Part shown: positions 36,901 to 48,900 of the stretch, one piece after another
Position numbering within the stretch: the stretch's first letter is position 1
Layout of the letters: each line of letters opens with the position of its first letter
NCBI GenBank assembly: GCA_946902875.1
Contig: OX336359.1
Location: forward strand, 3,100,001-3,164,000
Reading direction: 5' to 3'
DNA length: 64,000 nucleotides
From: Nematopogon swammerdamellus
Lineage: Eukaryota > Arthropoda > Insecta > Lepidoptera > Adelidae
Made by a program: the position numbers and the translations under genes
Notes under the pieces: generated by a model
Databases searched by the model: none
Told to the model about the DNA's origin: nothing
What the model saw: the letters and a program-made list of their open reading frames with translations, nothing else

Positions 36901-39900
36901 TGCAACCATACTTTCGTTCGTGAAATGTTTCGTTGGGTAAAAACTAGTGCGCACGCACGAAAGAGACATCGCGACACAGCGTCAAAATGCAACCATACTT
37001 TCGTTCGTGAAATGTTTCGTTGGGTAAAAACTAGTGCGCATGCACGAAAGAGACATCGCGACACAGCGTCAAAATGCAACAATACTTTCGTTCGTGAAAT
37101 GTTTCGTTGGGTAAAAACTAGTGCGCACGCACGAAAGAGACATCGCGACACAGCGTCAAAATGCAACCATACTTTCGTTCGTGAAATGTTTCGTTGGGTA
37201 AAAACTAGTGCGCACGCACGAAAGAGACATCGCGACACAGCGTCAAAATGCAACCATACTTTCGTTCGTGAAATGTTTCGTTGGGTAAAAACTAGTGCGC
37301 ATGCACGAAAGAGACATCGCGACACAGCGTCAAAATGCAACCATACTTTCGTTCGTGAAATGTTTCGTTGGGTAAAAACTAGTGCGCACGTACGAAAGAG
37401 ACATCGCGACACAGCGTCAAAATGCAAACATACTTTCGTTCGTGAAATGTTTAGTTGGGTAAAAACTAGTGCGCACGCACGAAAGTGACATCGCAACACA
37501 GTGCCACAATGCACGTCAACTTGTTACGGTGAAACACTTTCGTTCGTGAAATGTTGGCCTGAAAGTAATTGTCTGTCAGCGTTGTCAAACTCCTCGGTAG
37601 CTCGCCGGTGCGATAGATCGACCGCCGTTCGTGATACACACCTGGGTGCGGTCAGAACTAGGATGGGTGAACCGTTCAACCGTTGAGACTGAAGAGTTGA
37701 GACCTTTTCGGATTTCATGTAAAACTGTAGTTTCCTTCCCTTCTTACCTTTCTAAGTTCTTGGGTATGATCCGCCCTGGCTGGTACCACGGCACTGAATG
37801 AAAGGTCGGTCGAATTGGTTATATAAATATTTAGTTTTTTCCGTCCAGTTCAGTGAAGCCGGTACAACCAAAAGGAAGCACTGACATGACACCTAGTTCA
37901 CCTATGCACAAATGTGTGTTTGCCATACGCGTTTTGGATTTAAATGTGATCTTAATATGGCGGTGAGGTCGTCGCATCGTGATCGTAGTCATATTATCAA
38001 CGAAGGTTCTGTGATCTATCGCAAGAGAATAACTTTTAACGATGAAATTGCGGTTATAAAATATACCTATTTAAAGTATACAGTACTCACCTCTGTCTCC
38101 TCGAAGGCACCAAAAATCGTAGCGGGCCGGCCGACTTTCTCCTGTCCTTCACGATCGGCACCAACAGATGGTCGTCGTCCTCCGTCTCGGACACAGAAAC
38201 GAGGTCTATATCCAGCAGCGCCGGCGCCGACACACTCCTCTCCGGTATCCTCTTCGGCGCTTCCAGTATCTCACGGATCACTTCGCAGAATTTACAGGCA
38301 TTCGCCTTGGCAATGTAAGCCTTTGTTATTGCATAGGCATAGTTCTCTAGAAAACACTTATGACAACCCGGAACGTAGCCGGTCTCTTGGTCTGTCGATT
38401 CTTCGCTAGGTTCCTGCTTCTTCAGAAGCAACTTCTTCGCTAAAGTTATCCTATTGGATTGGAGAAGCTTCTTCTGCTCTTCTTTGTGCAGTCTTTCCTC
38501 TTCTTCAAGTTTTTTCTGTCTCCTGTACTCCTCCAAACACTCAGCTTGATCGTTGTAATATTCTATGCACTGCTGTTTCTTCTGCCCAGTCTTCGTCGGA
38601 GGTCTACTTTTGTTTGGACTGCGCTTCTTGAACTTTTTACTTGTAATGTTTACGTTCAGCGGCTCGATGCGTAGCGATTTCATCTGTTTAATAATATGCT
38701 CTTGTACGTACGGGTAGTGTTCGTAAGATACGGCGTCATCGCTCACGTTCGCTTCTTTACAAATAGATTTGGCACCAATATCGTCGTCCGATTTTAATTG
38801 TTCCACGCTGGCGATATCATTGTTGATCTGCGTGACGGCTTTGTGATCGAATTCGTTGATGGACTGGAGATCCTTCGATTTGGTTTTCGTCGAGTTGGAG
38901 TCGTCGTCAAGACACGTCTCGTAACCGTCGCATTCGTGATCTATGAATAAGAGGGAATTACTATCTTGGACGGATAATTTCGCTGTAGCGTCATAGAAGC
39001 TTGGGGTTTCGCTCGCGGGTGAATTTAGGCAATCTTTCCAGCTTTCGTCGCTTTTGATCTTCTCCAGAGTGGTATTTTCGTCATCTTTGATCGTTTCTTC
39101 TTTCCAGTACTTTTCGAAATTGATTCTCTCCAATCCAGTCGGCGTAACCGCGAACACCATCTCGTCGGATGTGGAGATGTCCTTGCTTTGCTGTTGAGAG
39201 AGCGGTGCTCGATTTTCACTGAAATTTGTGCTTTTTCTATCGGCCGATTTGCTTCTAATATCTACGTAGTGTTGCTTATCAGGCAAGTCTCTGGGAGTCT
39301 CTTCCGGATCGTCTTCTGTTATTGTCATGTCGTCGTCGTGGTCGTCGAGGGATTCGTCAGATTTGGACGACTTCAAATTGCCGTTTACGTTAACGAAGGC
39401 GCCGTTACGTTGATCAGTCTCATTTTTTTCAAGGTTCACTTTTAAAATATTGCTATTCTTGTCTCCGATTTGTTTCTTCGGTGACTTATTTTCATTTCTA
39501 CACTCGTCCATACTCAGGTCTTCGAAGGCTGAAACCTCGTCGTCCCTGATGGACGAGTCTTCCGGTTCTAAACATATCTGGACTACCTCTAGACCCTCCT
39601 GATACTCCTGAAGGCACTCGTGGAATGAATCGAATCCTGTATGCTCGTCCGAGCCCATCGAATTGATGCATTCCTAAAACAAAATCACCCACTCATTGAA
39701 TATTCATCAGATAGTTACTTCGTTAAAATAAAGTCAGTCTACCATAAACGTATATAATATTTTTGTATAGATAACTTAAGAAATTCTGTATGCATAGACT
39801 ATGGAAGTAGAGTAAGTAATTTGAATATAATAAAATAAAGTAATTAATGCAAATATAATTAATAAACAAGTTATAAAATATAATTTTCTCTTAATTTAAG

Positions 39901-42900
39901 TGTTAACAATAATTCATTTTGGCAGAAATCCTAAGAATGGAGGAAGTCCTCCTAAAGATAATGTATAATGAAATAAAAACAAATATTTAAATAAGTTATT
40001 TGATTATAACATAATTTATTTAAATAAAATAATTTTTTTGATAAAATATTGTACATATAGTTAATTATTAATATAAAGATATAAATTTAAAAAATCACGC
40101 ATTATTTGTAAATATTCATCTTAAATGGTTAATCAATGAAAATTTAATAATCCTCCAATAGCTGCTAATATTATTGATAAAATTGTTTTTAAAATTAAAA
40201 ATTATATATTATATTATTATTAATAAGTTGTACAAATTTACAAGTACATTTATGTGTTTTTCTCGATTCTGGTTGTTGTGTCCATGTAAATGTATATGTA
40301 CATATATGTATAAGTATATGCTCAGAATATTGCTTGTGTTGTGTACTTGGGCCTGACTTTTAAAATCAACGTCTTTATCACCACCTCCCGGGCTCGGCGT
40401 TGAGGGACAAAGGCTGTGTTACGTCCAATTTTAGTTCTTTTTTATATCTATACGTGTGTGTTGTGGACGAGAGAAATTTAAAAATACCATTTCATTTCAA
40501 AGGAACAGAATATTTGGAGAGGGTAACGAAATCAAAGTCATTGAATATTTAAGATTATATTTAGTAAATATCAACACGTGGCTCACATAAACTTGTAACA
40601 TTAAGCAAAACATCAATGCACTTAAAGCTATTCGAATCTATAACAACAACAACATTTATATTTGTTTAAATATATGTATATTTCTTAAAGCCTATGATAT
40701 GTTTTTCAAATCCTGTAATGGACAACATTTCAATATTTTTTTTACTCTATTTAAAACTACAGTCTTTAAAATTAGGCCAATAACGAGCAAGCTCCAAGAA
40801 TATAAATATGAAATTACTTCACCAATTTTACATTAGTAAAGATTTTAAGTGACATTTTGAACGTTCGTTTCGATTCAGCGATATACAACAAAATATTACA
40901 TTGTTACCATGACAAACTAGTGTAAATAAATAATATTTATTCATAATATAGATAATTAATTACTGAAGACGGCATTCGCCGAAATATATAAAATAAAATA
41001 AAAAAACATGTGTTCTTTTTAAATAAATATTAAGAAGCACTACAAAGTGATATATATATTTTCTTTTAATATAAAAATATTATCTTAAATTGATTACAAC
41101 AAAGATTAGTATGAAAAGAACTTTTTAATAAACAAATGAAATATTGTCTTAATTTTGAATGTTTAATTCAAATTAATCATAAAAACGAAACCTAAAAAAA
41201 GGTTGACTGGAAGAAATAACTTAGTGTTAAGTCCGCCTTTACGCACATGTAACGCGCTTCTAACAAAGTATTAACATTTCGTCCAAGAACAAGTTTATTC
41301 TATTCTAGTAAAAAAATTAAATTAGGTGAAAATTTTAAGAAATCGATATAATAATATAGTTAATAATATAGATTTCATTCATAGCGTTGACGTCGGCCGA
41401 GCCACAACACCTACGGCGAGGGCGACGTCCACCATCGGCCAGCTTGGGGTCATCGGGACTTCACGTCCCGTCTAGTGCCCCCGCTACCGGTGGTGCGTGC
41501 GACCACGCACGAGGCGACGCGCGCGCGAAGATTGAGACTTTAAAGAGCTGCGCGACGATGTCGCCGTGCAGTCCGGCGGATACGGAGCTCTCCGAGATGG
41601 GGGTGGTGGTGGCCTACGTGTCTAGTACCAGCACCTATCGCTCGTAGCTTGCCTCGCGTCGTCTCGGAGAGCTCCGTAGCCACGGCCTGCACCCGCCGGT
41701 GTGCTTGGAGGCCTGCCTCCCGCCGCCGGCGGAAATTACCGTTTTTAATTTTTTTATTAATTTTGTGTATTTTTATTACTTTGTATTTTTAATACTTGTA
41801 TAATATATGTAAAATTAATAGAAAATTTTGAAAATGTGAAATAAAGAAAGAAAATAGATTTCATTAAAAAGTAATACAGACATTTCAACATTATTTCAAT
41901 AAGTATTGAATAATAAAGTAAGCTGCAAGTTATTTGTATCAGATTTTTTTAAATATTTTATGTTTATTACGTAACATGTGATCAAGAAGTAATACGCAAG
42001 TATGCGTATGGACGAAGTCTATTTTCATTGGCAGGATTATGAAATAAGCATTACGTTACATACACACAGTACCTATCTCCACGAGCCACTTGCACTGTTC
42101 TAACACACCTCTGACTCTTCCACGCGTATTACGTGCATACCTAGTAAGTTTAATTAATGAAAACAATAATTAAAAATATAAAAAAAACCGTTGCAACGAT
42201 TTGTACGTTTTGTACAACTCTAAAGCGTAACAATAACAACAACCTATATTCGTAACTACAACATGAATAAAACCTAAATATTAGGTTACACCTAGCACAA
42301 CCATCTAAATAGACATCAATTTCTTATATTTCTGATATATTATATAAGGTCTTTCAAAATTAGTTCATAGTACGCTAAGGGGGGGTTCTGTATCGGAAAT
42401 AGATCACTTTTGAAGAACAAAGAATTTGTACAAGTGATTTAAGTAAAATGTAAAGAAAATATTTTCTTAATCGTTTCAGTTTCATGCCAGGAACAATTTC
42501 TTCAAAAGTCTTCCAACACGTAGATCTCTTTCTTTCATCAATTGTGAAAAACCATAATTTTAGTTTTATTAGTATGGAATAGAAAGAATTTGATTTTTTT
42601 TTACCAACTTACACGTGTTACATCATAATGGTCATGAAGACTTTTTTGTTACTGTTATGAAACTGAATCCATTAGGCTATAAAAATCAACCACCTATTTT
42701 TTTATTTAAATACATAAAAAAAATGTTTACATAAAAAAAAAGCCCAATTTCCAAAACATTTTATATAGGTTTTACTCCCTATATGATACAGAACCCCCCC
42801 TTAGCGTACTATGAACTAATTTTGAAAGACCTTATAGAGCTCGCTCTTTTTTTTAAGTAAACCAACATGGATGGCTTTGGCGAGAGACCAATATGGTGCA

Positions 42901-45900
42901 GTCGACAGAGCCAAAATCACCTCTCCTCGCGAAACTACGCTCAGTTAGGCGCCATGCCAGCAGATTTCCCTGTCTAGTCTGTTAATATGACGACGTTCGA
43001 AGACATGCATGCTAAAAGGATTATTCCGCATGTTGTAGGTAAATACTTTCTCAAAGAAAGTAAGTAAGAGCTAGGCCGAAGGCCAAGCTACGTTCAGTTA
43101 AACAATAAACTTTCTCGAAGAAAGTAAGTAACTAAGGACGAGGCTGAAGGTTGAGCTTCGTTCGCGTAAACGATATAAGAACAAGCTGCATTCCGGAAGA
43201 CGATAAATCTTCTCGAATTTGAACTAAGGGGGAGGCCGAAGGCCGAGCTACGTTCAAGGAGATGATAAACCTTCCCGAATAAAGTAAGTAACTAAGGGCG
43301 AGGCCGAAGGCCAAGCTACGTTCAGGTAAACAATAAACCTTCTCGAAGAAAGTAAGTAACTAAGGACGAGGCTGAAGGCCGAGTTTCGTTCGCGTAAACA
43401 ATATAAGGCCGAGCTGCATTCCGGAAAATGATAAACCTTCTCGCATAAAGTAAGTTCGTGTTTTCCGTACAGTTCAGCATAACCGGCATGTACAAAGGGA
43501 AGCACTGACATGGCACCTAGTTCACCAAGGTGTTTTGGCCTTACGACAATGCCAAGTTCCATAAATATATGTTTTTATTATTTTGTAATAATCTTGGCAG
43601 TGATGTTCGGAGTAAGTTTATAGCCCGGCGGTCCGCGATGCGGGAGATAGTCCATCTGCAGGCCGGCAATGTCCCTGTGCAGTGACATGATGATGCGCAG
43701 GAGTTTCGTGAAGTACTCCAGCTTCTGAAACAACGTTGTGCGGGTGTGATGCGAGATGTGCGTACGGAGCCGTCTGACACCATACTATACTATACTATGC
43801 GGTACATAATGCTATGCGTAACCAATCATGAGGCATTCATGAGGAGAATTCGCGGATTGAAAAGTGTTCGGAACTTCGGAAGCAAGTCTTGAGAAAAGAA
43901 GTTTATAAGCCAGTTGGCTTTTGCCCACGGCTTCGCTCAAGGTAAGCTCTATCTAGATATACGTTGTAACGTTTTCCTATATGGCTGACATGGTCACTGC
44001 GTGCACCGAAGTCCCTATAAAATAAAGAAAAAAAAACCGCCGGCCCTTCAAAAGTCAAAAATAATTTCCATTTACTTATTTAAAAAAATCGGGGGACCGC
44101 TAAGTACCTACTGACATATATTCCCCTGCAGCTCTGAGTTTTTATATTTTACTAGCTGTGCCCGCGACTTCGTCCGTGTGGACTTCTACCGGGTTCAATT
44201 GTATTTTCAAACCATCCAGGGACCCACCCAAATATACACACAAATCTCATCCAAATCGGTCCAGCTGTTTAGGAGGAGTTAGGTGACAAGCACACGTACA
44301 GAAGAATTATATATATAAAGATTTACTTAGCGGACCCCCACTCCTTTAAGAAAGTAATCGGAAATTATTTTAGACTTTTTAAGGGTCGGGGGTTTCAAAA
44401 ATTTGTAATTTAACTTTTATTTCAAGCTTTAAAAAAAACCCGCATGGAAATCGGTCCACTTTTTCGAAGCCTCGGTCGAAGACTCAGGCGCAGCCAATTG
44501 CACCCCCGAGTAGGTGCCAGTCCGGCTTGGAGGTGGACTAAAGTGGGTGAAGATCCGTATGTTGTAGGAATAGGAAAAGATAGAAGGAATTCATAAATAC
44601 CCACTGGACATTTACCACTATCCATGTTTACCAGCCTGTACACGAATATTTATATGATCAAAACTCTTTTACGATACTTTTAAGGGTCTGCATGCCTAAA
44701 TTTTGCCTCTCACTCTTCCACGCGTATTACGTGCATACCTAGTAAGTTTAATTAATGAAAACAATAATTAAAAATATAAAAAAAACCGTTGCAACGATTT
44801 GTACGTTTTGTACAACTCTAAAGCGTAACAATAACAAGAACCTATATTCGTAACTACAACATGAATAAAACCTAAATATTAGGTTACACCTAGCACAACC
44901 ATCTAAATAGACATCAATTTCTTATATTTCTGATATATTATATAAGGTCTTTCAAAATTAGTTCATAGTACGCTAAGGGGGGGTTCTGTATCGGAAATAG
45001 ATCACTTTTGAAGAACAAAGAATTTGTACAAGTGATTTAAGTAAAATGTAAAGAAAATATTTTCTTAATCGTTTCAGTTTCATGCCAGGAACAATTTCTT
45101 CAAAAGTCTTCCAACACGTAGATCTCTTTCTTTCATCAATTGTGAAAAACCATAATTTTAGTTTTATTAGTATGGAATAGAAAGAATTTGATTTTTTTTT
45201 ACCAACTTACACGTGTTACATCATAATGGTCATGAAGACTTTTTTGTTACTGTTATGAAACTGAATCCATTAGGCTATAAAAATCAACCACCTATTTTTT
45301 TATTTAAATACATAAAAAAAATGTTTACATAAAAAAAAAGCCCAATTTCCAAAACATTTTATATAGGTTTTACTCCCTATATGATACAGAACCCCCCCTT
45401 AGCGTACTATGAACTAATTTTGAAAGACCTTATAGAGCTCGCTCTTTTTTTTAAGTAAACCAACATGGATGGCTTTGGCGAGAGACCAATATGGTGCAGT
45501 CGACAGAGCCAAAATCACCTCTCCTCGCGAAACTACGCTCAGTTAGGCGCCATGCCAGCAGATTTCCCTGTCTAGTCTGTTAATATGACGACGTTCGAAG
45601 ACATGCATGCTAAAAGGATTATTCCGCATGTTGTAGGTAAATACTTTCTCAAAGAAAGTAAGTAAGAGCTAGGCCGAAGGCCAAGCTACGTTCAGTTAAA
45701 CAATAAACTTTCTCGAAGAAAGTAAGTAACTAAGGACGAGGCTGAAGGTTGAGCTTCGTTCGCGTAAACGATATAAGAACAAGCTGCATTCCGGAAGACG
45801 ATAAATCTTCTCGAATTTGAACTAAGGGGGAGGCCGAAGGCCGAGCTACGTTCAAGGAGATGATAAACCTTCCCGAATAAAGTAAGTAACTAAGGGCGAG

Positions 45901-48900
45901 GCCGAAGGCCAAGCTACGTTCAGGTAAACAATAAACCTTCTCGAAGAAAGTAAGTAACTAAGGACGAGGCTGAAGGCCGAGTTTCGTTCGCGTAAACAAT
46001 ATAAGGCCGAGCTGCATTCCGGAAAATGATAAACCTTCTCGCATAAAGTAAGTTCGTGTTTTCCGTACAGTTCAGCATAACCGGCATGTACAAAGGGAAG
46101 CACTGACATGGCACCTAGTTCACCAAGGTGTTTTGGCCTTACGACAATGCCAAGTTCCATAAATATATGTTTTTATTATTTTGTAATAATCTTGGCAGTG
46201 ATGTTCGGAGTAAGTTTATAGCCCGGCGGTCCGCGATGCGGGAGATAGTCCATCTGCAGGCCGGCAATGTCCCTGTGCAGTGACATGATGATGCGCAGGA
46301 GTTTCGTGAAGTACTCCAGCTTCTGAAACAACGTTGTGCGGGTGTGATGCGAGATGTGCGTACGGAGCCGTCTGACACCATACTATACTATAATGCGGTA
46401 CATAATGCTATGCGTAACCAATCATGAGGCATTCATGAGGAGAATTCGCGGATTGAAAAGTGTTCGGAACTTCGGAAGCAAGTCTTGAGAAAAGAAGTTT
46501 ATAAGCCAGTTGGCTTTTGCCCACGGCTTCGCTCAAGGTAAGCTCTATCTAGATATACGTTGTAACGTTTTCCTATATGGCTGACATGGTCACTGCGTGC
46601 ACCGAAGTCCCTATAAAATAAAGAAAAAAAAACCGCCGGCCCTTCAAAAGTCAAAAATAATTTCCATTTACTTATTTAAAAAAATCGGGGGACCGCTAAG
46701 TACCTACTGACATATATTCCCCTGCAGCTCTGAGTTTTTATATTTTACTAGCTGTGCCCGCGACTTCGTCCGTGTGGACTTCTACCGGGTTCAATTGTAT
46801 TTTCAAACCATCCAGGGACCCACCCAAATATACACACAAATCTCATCCAAATCGGTCCAGCTGTTTAGGAGGAGTTAGGTGACAAGCACACGTACAGAAG
46901 AATTATATATATAAAGATTTACTTAGCGGACCCCCACTCCTTTAAGAAAGTAATCGGAAATTATTTTAGACTTTTTAAGGGTCGGGGGTTTCAAAAATTT
47001 GTAATTTAACTTTTATTTCAAGCTTTAAAAAAAACCCGCATGGAAATCGGTCCACTTTTTCGAAGCCTCGGTCGAAGACTCAGGCGCAGCCAATTGCACC
47101 CCCGAGTAGGTGCCAGTCCGGCTTGGAGGTGGACTAAAGTGGGTGAAGATCCGTATGTTGTAGGAATAGGAAAAGATAGAAGGAATTCATAAATACCCAC
47201 TGGACATTTACCACTATCCATGTTTACCAGCCTGTACACGAATATTTATATGATCAAAACTCTTTTACGATACTTTTAAGGGTCTGCATGCCTAAATTTT
47301 GCCTCTCACTCTAACAATGCGCGTTTAATTTTATTATGAAGAAATTATACAACTTATAAAAAAATCCTCTGGGAGAAAGATGCATGATAAAATTATTTAT
47401 GCTTTTCTATAAAAATATTTAGTACTCCACATATAATTAAAAAAACAAAAACTTAATAAACTTTTAGTTTTTTTTTTCAATTATTATATGTGGAGTACCA
47501 AATTTTTTAATTGAAAAACATTTAATCATTTTATCATGCATGTTTCTCCCAGATCATTTTTTTATAAGTTGTATAATTTCTTCATAATAAAATAAAATGT
47601 ATGAAAAACGCGCATTGTTAGAGTGAGAGGCACAATTTAGGCATGCAGACCCTTAAGTGACTGAAACTTCCGCATAGATTGTGAAACATGTTTGTTAATG
47701 TTTTTTTTTTGTTCCTACATTATGTACTCTTAATAATGCGAACTTAAATTAAATGTTAATGCCTCATAAATGATTTTAATTAGCTATAGATTAGTTTGGA
47801 TAAAAAAGGGAGAAGTATTTTGGGTTGATGCCGAAAAATTAAGGCAGCAAGCGTAAATATAAATAAAACACTAGATCAAGAATTACTTTTAACAGTCTAT
47901 AGTAGGTACAGAATGTTTAGTAGGTACATACAGGATGTTTCACGATAGTGTTTCGTAACTTCAGGGTTCGAAAGTTGTCCTTATTTGAAGACGAAAAGGT
48001 CTGAAACATTTTCCCATATTTGGTCATTTTATAGTACTTTTTGGTTAAAATCGCTTCATCAAGATTTGGTGGACGGTTAACGTCCGCCTTTATTAAATAA
48101 AAATAAAATCACTAACTCATGGATAGAAATGGTTATATTGCATACATAAATAGTAGAATTGAACTGCATCTAGGTAAGTTCCAAACACTGAATATTGATA
48201 TCAAATGAAAAAGAGGACTGGACCTAGACAGCACAGTTGCCAAATCTCCCCAGACTCACTGTCCATCGAGTTTTTATTACAATTTCCAATTTTTGTATGA
48301 ACAAAAATAATACGGAATTTCGATTTGAGTGGCAAGGATTTTTTTCTTCTAATAATTAGTACTTTCTATTCCTGAAGTTTCTCAAGCCTATCCCGAAACA
48401 TCCTGTATATATAGAAATGATTGTATTTTAAAAACGTTTTAAGTCGGTAAAGCATTAAAAAATTACACTTTTGTCAAGCAAATGTAGCTATATATAATTA
48501 TCGATATAATACAATAAATATATTGTTTTAAAATAAGCCAGCTTTATATACATTTTTATTTATATTAATTTTGTTGTTTCATAAGCGTAGACAAAAAGCA
48601 TTAGGCTTGTAAACTGGATATAAAATTGTTTTTGTTTTTTGTTTTTTTTTTTTCAAATTGCATGCAAGCCACTATATTGTACACTAAAGGGAAAACGTGG
48701 CCTTCTAAATTGTATATTTGTGTAAATTTATAATTATGTCCAAATATTTTTCACTTTTATAATTGTTGAAAATATATTATTGATTTAAAATTAATCGTCT
48801 CGCTATTATCGTTCTATATTTGTAAAAAAAAATTAATTAAAATAAATAATATTTTGAATGGAATACCTACTATTGATATATTTCCCTTTATTGTACAAGA

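Larger units (their letters stand above)
42114..44711. repeat. 2.6-kb tandem segmental duplication, unit 1
   Basis: Repeats at 44712-47307 with an offset of 2,598 bp, changing to 2,596 after a two-base difference (TACTATACTATAC versus TACTATAATGC region near 43790/46388). Only a few substitutions were seen (for example AACAACAACC versus AACAAGAACC). It contains MITE A, a LINE tail, a tandem array, a SINE fragment and the exon-like segment at 43578. Confidence 0.95.
44712..47307. repeat. 2.6-kb tandem segmental duplication, unit 2
   Basis: Near-identical to 42114-44711. The junction (CCTCTCACTCTTCCACGCG) joins the first 40 bp of the palindromic MITE C to the unit start. Unit 2 is followed by the complete MITE. 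Confidence 0.95.

Noticed and set aside
36810..37514. Long repeat proteins on both strands, or a CRISPR-like array
   Set aside because: Units of 87 bp are contiguous and have no unique spacers; frames on both strands follow from the unit length. CRISPR would also be out of place in an animal genome.
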